In this document: in pieces, positions 1-8,675 of the stretch | How positions within the stretch are numbered: position 1 is the first letter of the stretch | Layout: each line of letters opens with the position of its first letter | Origin: Gemmatimonadota bacterium | Lineage (GTDB): Bacteria > Gemmatimonadota > Gemmatimonadetes > Gemmatimonadales > Gemmatimonadaceae | Assembly (NCBI GenBank): GCA_021299375.1 | Contig: JAJTGR010000033.1 | Span: 62,001-126,000 of the forward strand | Reading direction: 5' to 3' | DNA: 64,000 nucleotides | Notes under the pieces: model-generated | Seen by the model: only the letters and a program-made list of their open reading frames with translations | Told to the model about the DNA's origin: nothing | Database searches by the model: none | Translations under genes and position numbers: made by a program

Positions 1-2110
1 CATGATGGCCGACGGTCGCATGCGTGACGCGTTCGTTGTAGCGTTGGCTCTGCCCGGCGCCGCCGAACCAGTGGATCCCGATCGCGCCGGACGGCAGCGA
101 CTTCGGATCTCCCGGCGCGTGCAGCTGGGCGATCTGGCGCCAGTCGAACGCGTAGACCACGTCCATGTCGATGTTGAACGGACGGTCGGATGGGTGCAGG
201 GTGGCAAGCGCCTCGAAGGTGGGGAAACACCGCTGCAGCAGATGCGACCCGAGTGACTGATACACCGTGGGATCGAACGTCCGCGGGGCCTCGGCGACGA
301 GCTGCTCGTAGCATGCGGCACCCGGTGCCCCGAACAGGAAGCCGATGAACTGATGGCCGTAGTGCGCGCAGAGCCCGACGCGTGCATCCGCCTGTGCGGG
401 GTCGTTGAAGGACGCGAAGCGCACGGGACGGTGGTAGGCAATGTCGGCGTCGCTGTACAGGCCACCCTCGGTCGCGAGGACGTGCCAGCGGAAGAAGTCG
501 GCCTTGAACGTCTCCGCAGCGCCGGCGAGCGCCGGCCAGCGATCGAAGTCCACCTCCACGATGTCCACGTCGGCCAGCGCGTAGAGGTCACGTGCATAGT
601 CGCGACCACGGAAGGTGCTGCCTTCGTATGCCTCGAGCGTCGTCCACTCGGCCGACCGCTGGTGGAGCGTGCGCGGGACGTGCACCCGCACTTCCCAGTC
701 GGGATTGGCTCGACGGAACGAGGCAACCGTGAGATAGCGCAGGAACGAGGTCCGCTCACCGCCCCAGTAGAAGTGGGCGATGCGCGGAATGGCCTGCAGA
801 TGCCACGGGCGGGTGAACCCGAGTCGGGTGCGCAACGCCTGCGGCCCGCGCGCTTCGAAGAGCGTGTGGAGCTCCGCCCACGTGGTGTCATCGGGAAAGA
901 GGTCGCCCGCGCGGGCCAGCACCGCGGCCACGTCGCCGCCGTCGTGCAGGGCCGTGTCGAGCGCGCGATACATGGCAACGCGGGAGGAACGCTGGTACTG
1001 CGGACTCCGCGAGGCGCCGTCTGGTTCGTCCTGCGGATTGGCACCGGTCACGAGCCACTCCGCCAGCACCTCGGCCTCTGCCGTATTCGCCAGGCCGACG
1101 GCTCGCGCCTGCTCACGCGCCACGCGGTGGGCACGTGGCGCGATCATGAACGGCGCGCTGCGGTCGATCGTCCGGAGGGCGGTGTCGATGTCCTGGGGTG
1201 ACAGGTAGCGACGAGCGAGTTCCACGGCCGCCTCGGCAAACTGCGCGCGCCATGCTGCGCGCTCCGTGCCCTGAAGCCACGCGCGCAGCCGCTCCAGCAG
1301 CACCGTCGACGGCCCCACGCCCCGGTGTATTGGGGCGGTTGTGTCCACCGCGATCGTGAGCGCCGACTTCGCGGCGGCCAGCAGGCGCTTCGGATCCTGC
1401 ACGACGGCTGGCGCGAGCAGTGCCTCGAAGGGGCGCTGCTCGAGGAAGGTGTCGAGGATGAGCCCGGCCTCCACGCGGGGGCCCGCCGTCACCATCGGCA
1501 ACGAGGGCTCCGCAGCGGGAGTCGCGTGCGCGGCCGCCACCACACGCAACGTCGGCCCGCTGGCGGCGAGCTCGAGGGCCAGAGCGAACTCGGGCACCCA
1601 GCGCCAGCTGGTCCAATCCGAGGTGGTCGAGGTGACGGCCGCGGAAGCGAGGCAGAGCGGGGCCGTCACCGACCACCGGCCTGCGCACGCCGCGAGCACG
1701 GGCGTCTCGAGCAGGGTGCCGGCCGCTGACGACGGCATGGCCCGCGCGGCGATGCCCTCGGCCTGCTCTCCCGATCCGATCAGGAGGGCTTCCGCGGGGT
1801 ACGCCGCGACGGCGCGCTGGAAGGCGCGGAGTGCGGTCGGCTCGAGTGTTGTGCCGTGGGTGGGCACCACCAGCCACGCCGTGCGGGCGGCGGCGGCGGC
1901 GGCCACCAGCGCCGCGCTGCGCGTGGTGTGCGTCCCGGCATCGACCACCCCGTCCGGCATGGCCGGCACGGCGGCGTTCGGCATCGCCTCGTCCACCCGC
2001 GCCACGATGATGTCGACGTCCCCGTGTGCAGCGTAGGGTGCCGACGCGTCGGCCACGGACATCGTGGTGTCCAGGACAAGCAGCAGGGAGACGCGAGGAA
2101 GGGCAGGCAT
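1..2110 (-). CDS. Glycosyltransferase with DXD sugar-binding region (3' end off window)
   Basis: The reading frame runs from an ATG at 2110 off the left edge, so only the first 703 codons are present. From about residue 442 the protein looks like the glycosyltransferase family that carries a DXD motif (Gly_transf_sug type): an IPRIAHFYWGG segment, then GGLYSDADIAY with the DAD metal/nucleotide-sugar motif at residues 554-556, and later HWFGGAGQS. The first ~400 residues open with a GT2-like VSLLLVLDTT strand and then an Ala-rich region I cannot assign. It is last in a minus-strand run after the sugar-nucleotide genes, 76 bp downstream of the 2-epimerase, which fits a transferase that uses the sugar they make. 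The acceptor (flagellin or a polysaccharide) is inferred only. No signal peptide is visible, so it is probably cytoplasmic. Confidence 0.8.
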   Translation of the reverse strand, partial: MPALPRVSLLLVLDTTMSVADASAPYAAHGDVDIIVARVDEAMPNAAVPAMPDGVVDAGTHTTRSAALVAAAAAARTAWLVVPTHGTTLEPTALRAFQRAVAAYPAEALLIGSGEQAEGIAARAMPSSAAGTLLETPVLAACAGRWSVTAPLCLASAAVTSTTSDWTSWRWVPEFALALELAASGPTLRVVAAAHATPAAEPSLPMVTAGPRVEAGLILDTFLEQRPFEALLAPAVVQDPKRLLAAAKSALTIAVDTTAPIHRGVGPSTVLLERLRAWLQGTERAAWRAQFAEAAVELARRYLSPQDIDTALRTIDRSAPFMIAPRAHRVAREQARAVGLANTAEAEVLAEWLVTGANPQDEPDGASRSPQYQRSSRVAMYRALDTALHDGGDVAAVLARAGDLFPDDTTWAELHTLFEARGPQALRTRLGFTRPWHLQAIPRIAHFYWGGERTSFLRYLTVASFRRANPDWEVRVHVPRTLHQRSAEWTTLEAYEGSTFRGRDYARDLYALADVDIVEVDFDRWPALAGAAETFKADFFRWHVLATEGGLYSDADIAYHRPVRFASFNDPAQADARVGLCAHYGHQFIGFLFGAPGAACYEQLVAEAPRTFDPTVYQSLGSHLLQRCFPTFEALATLHPSDRPFNIDMDVVYAFDWRQIAQLHAPGDPKSLPSGAIGIHWFGGAGQSQRYNERVTHATVGHH

Positions 2111-2186
2111 GGTCGGATGAGTGAACGGTCGTGGAACGGCGTTGGTCGGGGCGCGGCGGGCGGCGCGACGGGGGGCGGGCGCCACC

Positions 2187-3308
2187 TCAGCCGCTGAGGG
2201 GCTCCCCATGCCGGTCGCGCTGGTGCGCGAAACGCCGATGACTCGTGACAATGCGCACCACGCGCTCCGCCACGTCGGGGACCACATACTCCTCGGGCGG
2301 CGACCACGACGGCGGCGCCGCAAGCACCGTGTCCACCAGGGTCACGATGCGCCCGGTATCGGCCCCCGAGAGCACGTTGCTTCCGCACTCCAGCGTCTCC
2401 GGACGCTCCGTTACATCGCGCAGGGTCACGGTGGGCACACGCAGGATCGCGCACTCCTCCTGTACGGTGCCGCTGTCACTCAACACGCAGCGCGCATGAC
2501 GCTCGAGGGCCACGAAGTCGGCGAAGCCGAACGGCGTGAGCAGCCGAACCCCAGGGTCGTCCGCGCCAAGACCGTACTCCGCGAGGCGGCGCTGTGTGCG
2601 GGGGTGGGTGCTCACGATCACCGGCATGTCGTGGCGTGCGCGCAGCGTACGCAGCGCGCCGAGAATCGCCGACAGGCGCGAGCGCACGTCCACGTTCTCG
2701 GCCCGGTGCAGCGTCACGAGCAGGTAGCGCCCGCGCTCGATGCCGAGCGTGTCGTGAATGGACGACGCCTCGATGCGCGCCTGATGGTGGTTGATCACCT
2801 CGAAAATCGGATTGCCCGTGACATAGATCCGCTCGGCCGGGATCCCCTCGCGCATCAGGTTGTCCTTGCTGTTGCGCGTGTACGGCAACAGCACGTCGCT
2901 CGAGTGGTCGATCAGGCGACGGTTCACCTCCTCCGGCACACGGTCATCGTGGCATCGGTTTCCGGCTTCCATGTGGTACACCGGCACGCCAAGCCGCTTG
3001 GCCGCGATGGCGCCCAGGCTGGAGTTGGTATCGCCGAGCACGAGGAAGCGATCGGGGCGCTCACGTTCGAGGATCTGCTCGAGGCCCGACACGATGGCGC
3101 CCAGCTGCTGGCCGAAGCTGCCGCGGGCGCCGAGGTGGTGGTCCGGCGGGCGCACCGCGAGTTCCTCGAAGAACACGCCGTCGAGCGCATGGTCGTAATT
3201 CTGGCCGGTATGGACGAGAATCTGCTCGCCCATGGCATCGAGCCGCGGGATGATGCGGCTGAGGCGGATGATTTCCGGCCGCGTGCCCAGAATGGTGAGG
3301 ATCTTCAC
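2187..3308 (-). CDS. wecB: UDP-N-acetylglucosamine 2-epimerase, non-hydrolysing
   Basis: This 373-residue protein has the length and motifs of the non-hydrolysing WecB/CapG family, which interconverts UDP-GlcNAc and UDP-ManNAc or epimerises C2 of related UDP-amino sugars. Visible landmarks are GTRPE (8-12), GDT with D93, MEAG with E114, the PEEVNR stretch near 125, HRAEN with H201, and SDSGT (277-281). These align with the catalytic and UDP-binding positions of E. coli WecB. The start is GTG with no obvious ribosome site; it lies 8 nt behind the RmlD-like gene, so translation is probably coupled. Next to reductase and cupin genes, a role in making an activated deoxy-amino sugar is more likely than enterobacterial common antigen. 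The exact substrate cannot be read from the sequence. Confidence 0.92.
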   Translation of the reverse strand: MKILTILGTRPEIIRLSRIIPRLDAMGEQILVHTGQNYDHALDGVFFEELAVRPPDHHLGARGSFGQQLGAIVSGLEQILERERPDRFLVLGDTNSSLGAIAAKRLGVPVYHMEAGNRCHDDRVPEEVNRRLIDHSSDVLLPYTRNSKDNLMREGIPAERIYVTGNPIFEVINHHQARIEASSIHDTLGIERGRYLLVTLHRAENVDVRSRLSAILGALRTLRARHDMPVIVSTHPRTQRRLAEYGLGADDPGVRLLTPFGFADFVALERHARCVLSDSGTVQEECAILRVPTVTLRDVTERPETLECGSNVLSGADTGRIVTLVDTVLAAPPSWSPPEEYVVPDVAERVVRIVTSHRRFAHQRDRHGEPLSG

Positions 3309-3316
3309 GCGACGGA

Positions 3317-4231
3317 TCAGGAATTGAAGGGATGCGCCGCCATCTCAGTCAGCATGGCGTGAAAGGTTGGCGGCTCCGCGTAGCCGGCCGCTCGCCACAG
3401 GGCCGCGTTCGTGTCGGCATCGGCGGTGGCGAGGGTGCGGTCCACCACCGTCGGGGCTTCACCGTGGGCGATCGTGAGGTCCGCCCGGCCATACGTGGCG
3501 GCGAAGGCGTCCAGCATCGCGGCTTTCGTGACCAGTCCCGTCGGGATGACGTGCTGTACGCGCGGCAGGGGCAGTGCCGTGCGCACGATCCCGTCGCACA
3601 GCCGGGCAAAGTGGTACGTGGTGATGCCGTTCCAGAGATGGTTGGTGAAGCCGGTGAGGCGCGCGCCATGGGGCTGCCCGCGGAACCAGTCGAGCAGCGA
3701 CACGTGGCCGGTCACTTCGGGGCCGATGATCGAGCAGCGCAGGTGGTGCAGGGGCTCCGCCGGCACCTCGCCGAGGCTTTTCGTGCGCCCGTAGGCATCG
3801 AGCGCGTCATGGGCGGTGCCTTCCACGTACCGACCGGTGCGCCCCGACCAGACGCAGTCGGTGGCGATCTGCAGCACACGGGCTCCCGCCGCGCTCGCCG
3901 CTTCGGCGAGCCGATGGGGGAAGAGCGCGTTCACGCGAATGGCCCGTTCGACCTGCGCGGCATGGTCGTCCTTGATGTACGGCTTGATGACGCCGATACA
4001 GTTGATCACCCACGTGAAGTCCGAGAGCGCGGGGAGTTCGTCGCGCTCGGCATCGAACGCCAGGCAGGATACGCGGGCCGCGGGCCCGCTGATGCCGGGC
4101 CGCGTCCCGGTGCGCGAGGTGACCGTCAGGGCGATGTCGGGCGACCGGGCGAGCACGTCGGTGACCATCGCGCCCAGCATGCCGGTGCCACCAAGCACGA
4201 GTACCCGTGGCGTCGGGGGCGCGGTGCTCAT
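3317..4231 (-). CDS. RmlD-like sugar-nucleotide reductase (SDR family)
   Basis: This 304-residue extended SDR protein resembles dTDP-4-dehydrorhamnose reductase. It has an N-terminal GGTGMLG dinucleotide-binding loop, an NCIGVIKP segment, an ATDCVWSG strand, and a YGRTK motif that supplies the catalytic Tyr and Lys. I chose the ATG at 4231 because it has GGAGG four bases upstream and overlaps the stop of the preceding cupin gene as ATGA. A longer reading from 4258 would begin inside that gene. It likely reduces a 4-keto sugar-nucleotide. In FnlB/CapF enzymes an equivalent reductase domain is fused to a C-terminal cupin; here the two activities are on separate, translationally coupled genes. 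Confidence 0.85.
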   Translation of the reverse strand: MSTAPPTPRVLVLGGTGMLGAMVTDVLARSPDIALTVTSRTGTRPGISGPAARVSCLAFDAERDELPALSDFTWVINCIGVIKPYIKDDHAAQVERAIRVNALFPHRLAEAASAAGARVLQIATDCVWSGRTGRYVEGTAHDALDAYGRTKSLGEVPAEPLHHLRCSIIGPEVTGHVSLLDWFRGQPHGARLTGFTNHLWNGITTYHFARLCDGIVRTALPLPRVQHVIPTGLVTKAAMLDAFAATYGRADLTIAHGEAPTVVDRTLATADADTNAALWRAAGYAEPPTFHAMLTEMAAHPFNS

Positions 4232-4686
4232 CGTTCCTCCACCGTCCACGGGTTCCACAGGCGTGCCGGATACCGCACGTCGTCCGCCCGGCTCTCCTCG
4301 ACGGTGGAGGTGGAGAAGAACACGAGCTGGGTGTCGTCGGCGAGTGACATGAAGCCATTCGCGTAGCCGGCAGGAATGTGCAGGATCTGCGGCCGCTCGG
4401 CGGCCAGCACATGGCGATGCACCGGCAGATCAGGCGAGGGCGAGTCCCAGTCGTCCACCGCCACCGCGGCCACGATGGCGGCGCCGCGTGACACCCACAC
4501 GTACTTGGCCTCGTGTCGATGCGCGTGCCACGCGCGCACGAACCCCCGCGCGTGGTTGGACACGGCATAGAAACGGCGCACGCCCTCGAAGCCGAAGCCG
4601 TTCACGAACGCCACCTGCCCACGATCATCCACGGCGAGACCGCCCTCCAGCAGGGTCGGGCGCGCCGCCGGTGGCGTCGCGCTCAT
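4228..4686 (-). CDS. RmlC/WxcM-like cupin sugar epimerase
   Basis: This is a short, 152-residue single-cupin protein of the dTDP-4-dehydrorhamnose 3,5-epimerase-like group. The two cupin signatures are visible as AWHAHRHEAKYVWVSRG and HIPAGYANGFMSLADDTQ, the second matching the GVAHGF...DD element of RmlC relatives. It probably epimerises or isomerises a keto-sugar nucleotide. Its ATG overlaps the stop of the upstream epimerase gene (ATGA), and its own stop overlaps the start of the reductase gene, so three enzymes are read as one tightly coupled unit. It is clearly shorter than full RmlC (about 180 residues), so a C3-only epimerase or an isomerase of the FdtA type is possible. Confidence 0.8.
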   Translation of the reverse strand: MSATPPAARPTLLEGGLAVDDRGQVAFVNGFGFEGVRRFYAVSNHARGFVRAWHAHRHEAKYVWVSRGAAIVAAVAVDDWDSPSPDLPVHRHVLAAERPQILHIPAGYANGFMSLADDTQLVFFSTSTVEESRADDVRYPARLWNPWTVEER

Positions 4687-5630
4687 GCGGCCCGCAGGTG
4701 GGTGGCGTACCGCGCCAGGAACGCCTGGTTGGTGTACCGTGGGTTCTCGATGTCCCGGATCCGCCCGGTGACAAGCAGCTCCTTGACCTCCTCGATGCCG
4801 TCGTCGATCGAGTGCGAGGGCCGGAAACCGAACGTGGACGCGGCCAGCTCGCTGCGCACCCGATAGTTGCGCGCGTCCTGGAACGTCATGTCGGTGTGCT
4901 CGATCACCAGGTCGGGGAAGTGGTTGCGGACCTGATAGGCAAGGTCCACGATGCGCACGTTCTGCCGATGCAGGTTGTAGATCCCCCGGTGCGCGGTGCC
5001 CACGTTCTGCACCACGGCGGTCGCGGCATCCTTTACATGGAGCAGCGGCCGGAACTGGTCGCCGCCGAACACGGTGACCTTGCCCGCTGTGAAGGCCCGC
5101 ACGACCAGCGTGTTCACCACAAGGTCGAGGCGAATGCGGGAGAACAGGTCGCCGACGCCGAAGATGGTGCCCAGACGGAAAATGATGGCGTTGCTGTTCG
5201 CCAGGGCGCGCTCGGCCTCCAGCTTCGTCGACGCGTACACCGAGAGCGGATTGGTGGGCGACGTCTCGTCGAGCTCCGCATTCTGTGCGCCATACACGGA
5301 GCACGTCGACATGAAGACGATGCGGCCCTGGTAATTGGCGGCGAGCCATTCCACCGCCCGCTGGTTGATCTCGACCGCGACGTCGGGGTTGAGTGCGCAG
5401 GCGCCGTCGCCGACGAGCGCCGCGAGCCACACCACGGTGTCGGCCCACGCCAGATGCGGGCGCAGCTTGTCCGTGTCGCGAATGTCCCCGTAGACGAAGT
5501 CCACTGGCTTGCGACAGGCTTCCTCGTACAGCAGCGCATCGTAGATGCGCACGGTGTGCCCTTCGGCCACCAGTTGGTCGGTGACGGCGCCACCGATGTA
5601 GCCGGCGCCGCCGACAATGAGGACGTTCAC
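4683..5630 (-). CDS. NAD-dependent epimerase/dehydratase, first gene of sugar operon
   Basis: This 315-residue extended SDR protein starts VNVLIVGGAGYIGG, with a classical NAD-binding loop, a STCSVYGAQN segment and a YASTK catalytic motif. These place it in the GalE/RfbB-like group, but the substrate is not evident. I placed the start at the GTG at 5630 because AGGAG stands seven bases upstream; the longer frame to 5705 would begin inside the sigma-54 promoter. It is the first gene of the run epimerase, cupin, reductase, 2-epimerase, glycosyltransferase. It lacks the SMK triad typical of FnlA/CapE dehydratases, so the product is probably not simply UDP-L-FucNAc. Confidence 0.85.
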   Translation of the reverse strand: MNVLIVGGAGYIGGAVTDQLVAEGHTVRIYDALLYEEACRKPVDFVYGDIRDTDKLRPHLAWADTVVWLAALVGDGACALNPDVAVEINQRAVEWLAANYQGRIVFMSTCSVYGAQNAELDETSPTNPLSVYASTKLEAERALANSNAIIFRLGTIFGVGDLFSRIRLDLVVNTLVVRAFTAGKVTVFGGDQFRPLLHVKDAATAVVQNVGTAHRGIYNLHRQNVRIVDLAYQVRNHFPDLVIEHTDMTFQDARNYRVRSELAASTFGFRPSHSIDDGIEEVKELLVTGRIRDIENPRYTNQAFLARYATHLRAA

Positions 5631-5700
5631 GAGATCACTCCTGATCTGAGGAGGGTAGGGAGGGTTCGCGCCCGGATTCGAGGGCGTCTGCAAACAGCTA

Positions 5701-5716
5701 TGCAAGACGCGTGCCC
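5701..5716 (-). promoter_or_regulatory. Sigma-54 (RpoN) type -24/-12 promoter of the sugar operon
   Basis: Read on the minus strand the site is GGGCACGCGTCTTGCA. It matches 15 of 16 positions of the -24/-12 consensus TGGCAC-R-N4-TTGCW, including the invariant GG and GC at the required spacing. The expected start of transcription is near 5690, giving a leader of about 60 nt before the GTG at 5630. No activator gene is in the window. Confidence 0.72.
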
Positions 5717-5846
5717 AGCACGCGAAGCCTGTAACGTGTTGTTTGGCAATGCTTTGGGTTGATCAGGCCGTCCCGCCCCGGAGTGCCGCGCGGCGGAAAC
5801 ATCGGCCGTCCGGCCAGCCGGAGCGGCACCGCGTGCCGAGCAGGTG

Positions 5847-6986
5847 TCACGCGGCGCAATACGCGCGGACCGGGGTGGTCACCAGCGCGGCCACCTGCTC
5901 CCCGATCGCCAGCGATGCGGTGAGTCCCGGGGACTCGATGCCGAACAGCTGCACCACCCGGGGTACGCCGTGACGGGCAGGACCGTCGATGCGGAAATCC
6001 GCCGCCGGCTCGCCCGGGCCCGACAGTTTGCTGCGGATGCCGGCATAGGCCGGTCGCAGCGACTCCATCGGAAGGCCGGGCCAATAGCGACGGATGTCCT
6101 GCGCAAACGCGGGCGCTCGCGTCGCATCCACGGCATACTCCCATGAGGTCGTCCCGTGCGGCAGCCATTCGACGTCGGGACCGAAGCGTGCCTGCCCGGC
6201 CAGGTCCAGCGTCAGGTGAATGCCCAGACCGCCATCGCTGGGCGTGGGGTACACGAGCCGCGTGAACGGCACGGCGCCGCTCAGGGCGAAATAGTGTCCC
6301 TTGGCCGTGTGCTGGACCGGAATGTGTTCGGACGGGAACCCCACCATGGTGCGGGCGACCGCCTGGGCGTGCAGGCCGGCCGAGTTCACGATCCAGTCCG
6401 TGGCGATCCTGGTGCCATCGGCATCATCGGTCGTCACGATCCAGTGATCGGCGACACGATGCACGGCCCGGACCGCGGCGCGACACGCCACCGCCCCCCC
6501 GTGCGCTTCCACGTCGGCGCGCAGCGCGGTCATCAGTCCGTGTGAGTCCACGATACCCGTGACCGGCGACCACAGGGCGGCCACACAGGCGACCTCCGGC
6601 TCCATCTCACGAACCTGTGCACGGTCGAGGCGCTGGAGTTCATGGACGCCGTTCGCCTGGGCACGCGAGGCGATCGCATCGAGACGCGCGGCATCGCCGT
6701 CGTCGACCGCCACGATCAGCTTGCCACACTGCCGGTAGGCAATGCCGTTCGCCCGGCAATACTCGTACAACAGCGACCGGCCACGGACGGCGAGGCGCGC
6801 CTTGAGCGACCCGGGGGCGTAGTACAGCCCGCCATGGACCACCTCGCTGTTTCGCGACGAGGCACCGGTCCCGACCGTCGCCGCGCTTTCCAACACGAGG
6901 ACGTCACGTCCACTCAGGGCGAGGGCGCGCGCGATCGCGAGCCCGACAACGCCCGCACCGATCACCACGCAGTCAACACGATCCAT
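5847..6986 (-). CDS. FAD-dependent oxidoreductase, L-2-hydroxyglutarate oxidase-like
   Basis: This 379-residue member of the DAO/LhgO group starts at the ATG at 6986 (MDRVDCVVIGAGVVG), with the GxGxxG FAD loop near residues 9-14. It then has TGASSRNSEVVHGGLYY, the family signature around the flavin-linking region, and a C-terminal FGIESPGLTASLAIG flavin-binding segment. Relatives oxidise L-2-hydroxyglutarate or similar 2-hydroxy acids and pass electrons to the membrane quinone pool. The start overlaps the stop of the upstream TPR-glycosyltransferase as TAATG, with GGAGA about 12 bases before it, so the two are co-translated. Why a 2-hydroxy-acid oxidase is coupled to a flagellin glycosyltransferase is unclear; it may act on a sugar precursor. 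Confidence 0.82.
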   Translation of the reverse strand: MDRVDCVVIGAGVVGLAIARALALSGRDVLVLESAATVGTGASSRNSEVVHGGLYYAPGSLKARLAVRGRSLLYEYCRANGIAYRQCGKLIVAVDDGDAARLDAIASRAQANGVHELQRLDRAQVREMEPEVACVAALWSPVTGIVDSHGLMTALRADVEAHGGAVACRAAVRAVHRVADHWIVTTDDADGTRIATDWIVNSAGLHAQAVARTMVGFPSEHIPVQHTAKGHYFALSGAVPFTRLVYPTPSDGGLGIHLTLDLAGQARFGPDVEWLPHGTTSWEYAVDATRAPAFAQDIRRYWPGLPMESLRPAYAGIRSKLSGPGEPAADFRIDGPARHGVPRVVQLFGIESPGLTASLAIGEQVAALVTTPVRAYCAA

Positions 6987-8449
6987 TACGCGATGTCTCC
7001 TGGGGAAAGGGGGGCGCGGCGGAGGGCGGCCACGCACTTCGTTACCCGATCGATCACCGGCTCCCATCGCATGGACTCGTCCTGACGCAGCAGCGTGACG
7101 CGGTCGTACCACGGCGTTCGCTCACCCTGTACTCCCCAGCGATAGTCCGGGCAGAAGGGCAGGCAGAGCAACGTCGGGATGCCCAGCGCGCCCGCGAGGT
7201 GGGCCACGGCACTGTCCACGCTGATCACGAGGTCCACCCGACGCAGCGCATGCGCCGAATCCTGGAACGTCGCGCACGCCGCGCCGACATCGAGCAGGCG
7301 AGGCTGCAGCGATTCCGGCAGCGCCGAAATCATCGATGGGGTCTTCTGCATGGCCACGAACCGCACGGCTGGCAGGTCGAGCACCGGGGCAAGCAGGGCA
7401 CCCCGGATCGACCGGCGATGATCATTGATGTGCAACGGGTTCCCTGCCCACGCGAGAGCGACCGTCGGGATGCCGTCGCGAGGCAACAGCGCCGTGAGAT
7501 GCGGGGGACAGTCCCCGGACGGGGTGAGATATGCTCGGCCATGAAGATCGGCGGGGGTGATCTGCAGGACGTGCATGAGCGACATGAGCGGCACGTGCAG
7601 TTCGTGGCGCGGGAACGGAGACCCGACGGCCGTGCACGTGGCGACCCCGGGGGCCGCGGTCAGCAGTGGGACGAGCGGGGCCGGGCAGCGCACGTGCACC
7701 ACGGCGCCACGGGCGGCCAGGGTCTCGGCGAAGCGGACGCCCATGATCGCGTCGCCCAACCCTTGCTCATGCTGGATAAGGAGATGCCGACCGGCGAGGT
7801 CCGTCACGCCGTCCCAGCGCGGGGTGGGCGGGTTCTCCCGGTACAGGATGGATCGCCCGATCGCCTCTTCGCGCGCCTCCAGCGCTGCCCACCCGGCAGG
7901 CCAGTCCCCCAGCGCCACGAGTTTCATGCCATACTGCATTCGCGCTTTGGCGTGGTGCGGCGCCAGCGTGAGTGCAGCGGCGTACACGTCGCGCGAGCCT
8001 TCCCAATCGCCGAGGTGCTTCAGGATCTCGGCCAGATTGTGCATCGCGGACACATTGCCGGGGTCGAGCCCGATGGCACGCTCGGCGGCCGCGAACGCCT
8101 CACGCGGGCGATCCAACTGCAGCAGGACCGTTGCCAGATTGTTCGCCGCATCGCTGCGAGCAGGAAAGCGCTCGGCGAGCTCGCGGGTTTCGCGAAGCGC
8201 GTCCGTCATTCGCCCAGCGTTGTAGTACGCATGCGCCAGGTCCCGCCGCGGGTCGTGCTCGTCCGGGACGACCGCAACGACGCGCTCGAGCTGCGCAATG
8301 GCCTCGCGGTGCTCCCCCGCGCGCATCAGCGCGCGCGCCTGCCGGGCCACATGGGTCCAGTCGTCGCCGGACGGGCGACGTGGGGCCCGGGACGGATGAA
8401 CCGGGTGGCGCGGGAGCGGCGGGGCCGTCCTGGCTCGGCGTGGTGGCAT
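6986..8449 (-). CDS. TPR protein with GT9-like glycosyltransferase domain (candidate flagellin glycosyltransferase 1)
   Basis: This 487-residue protein has TPR repeats in about residues 30-180 (for example DAANNLATVLLQLDRPREAFAAAERAIGLD, shown here only in part by DAANNLATVLLQL and AERAIGLDPGN). The C-terminal half, about 210-480, resembles heptosyltransferase-type GT-B folds, with HEQGLGDAIMGVRF and VISVDSAVAHLAGALGIPT. Caulobacter FlmG has the same TPR-plus-transferase design and glycosylates flagellin by binding it through the TPRs. Location beside the flagellin gene supports that role here by inference. The start at 8449 has no good ribosome site; a start slightly downstream is possible. 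A sigma-54 type promoter lies about 70 nt upstream, and the FAD oxidase follows with overlap. Confidence 0.75.
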   Translation of the reverse strand: MPPRRARTAPPLPRHPVHPSRAPRRPSGDDWTHVARQARALMRAGEHREAIAQLERVVAVVPDEHDPRRDLAHAYYNAGRMTDALRETRELAERFPARSDAANNLATVLLQLDRPREAFAAAERAIGLDPGNVSAMHNLAEILKHLGDWEGSRDVYAAALTLAPHHAKARMQYGMKLVALGDWPAGWAALEAREEAIGRSILYRENPPTPRWDGVTDLAGRHLLIQHEQGLGDAIMGVRFAETLAARGAVVHVRCPAPLVPLLTAAPGVATCTAVGSPFPRHELHVPLMSLMHVLQITPADLHGRAYLTPSGDCPPHLTALLPRDGIPTVALAWAGNPLHINDHRRSIRGALLAPVLDLPAVRFVAMQKTPSMISALPESLQPRLLDVGAACATFQDSAHALRRVDLVISVDSAVAHLAGALGIPTLLCLPFCPDYRWGVQGERTPWYDRVTLLRQDESMRWEPVIDRVTKCVAALRRAPLSPGDIA

Positions 8450-8518
8450 CGGAATGGAGGAAACGCGCGGGAGTGGAAGCGCCGCGGCGAAGGCGGCGGG
8501 CGCTGACTCGCCTCAAAA

Positions 8519-8534
8519 TGCATTAATTGTGCCA
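8519..8534 (-). promoter_or_regulatory. Sigma-54 (RpoN) type -24/-12 promoter of TPR-glycosyltransferase 1
   Basis: On the minus strand the site reads TGGCACAATTAATGCA. It has the invariant GG and GC elements at the right spacing and differs from the consensus TGGCAC-R-N4-TTGCW only by A for T at one position. It lies in the 226-bp gap between the two TPR-glycosyltransferase genes and would start transcription near 8507, about 58 nt before the ATG at 8449. An 11-bp palindrome, TTGTCGGACAA, sits about 15 bp upstream of it. Confidence 0.65.
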
Positions 8535-8583
8535 TATCCAAAGCCTTGTCGGACAATGATTTACGATGGTCTCTCGCTTCGGC

Positions 8584-8601
8584 GGGCGCCTCCCGGCGCC
8601 C
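8584..8601 (-). terminator. GC-rich hairpin after TPR-glycosyltransferase 2
   Basis: GGGCGCC and GGCGCCC form a 7-bp perfect stem around a TCCC loop, about 75 nt downstream of the stop codon at 8676 on the minus strand. There is no T-run. It may end the second TPR gene before the sigma-54 promoter of the first. Confidence 0.35.
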
Positions 8602-8675
8602 CTGCTCGGGCAACTCTTGCCGCCCACGGCGGCACGTCCAACCGATCGGCGGCCCCCTGTGCGCGTCGCCCGTGC

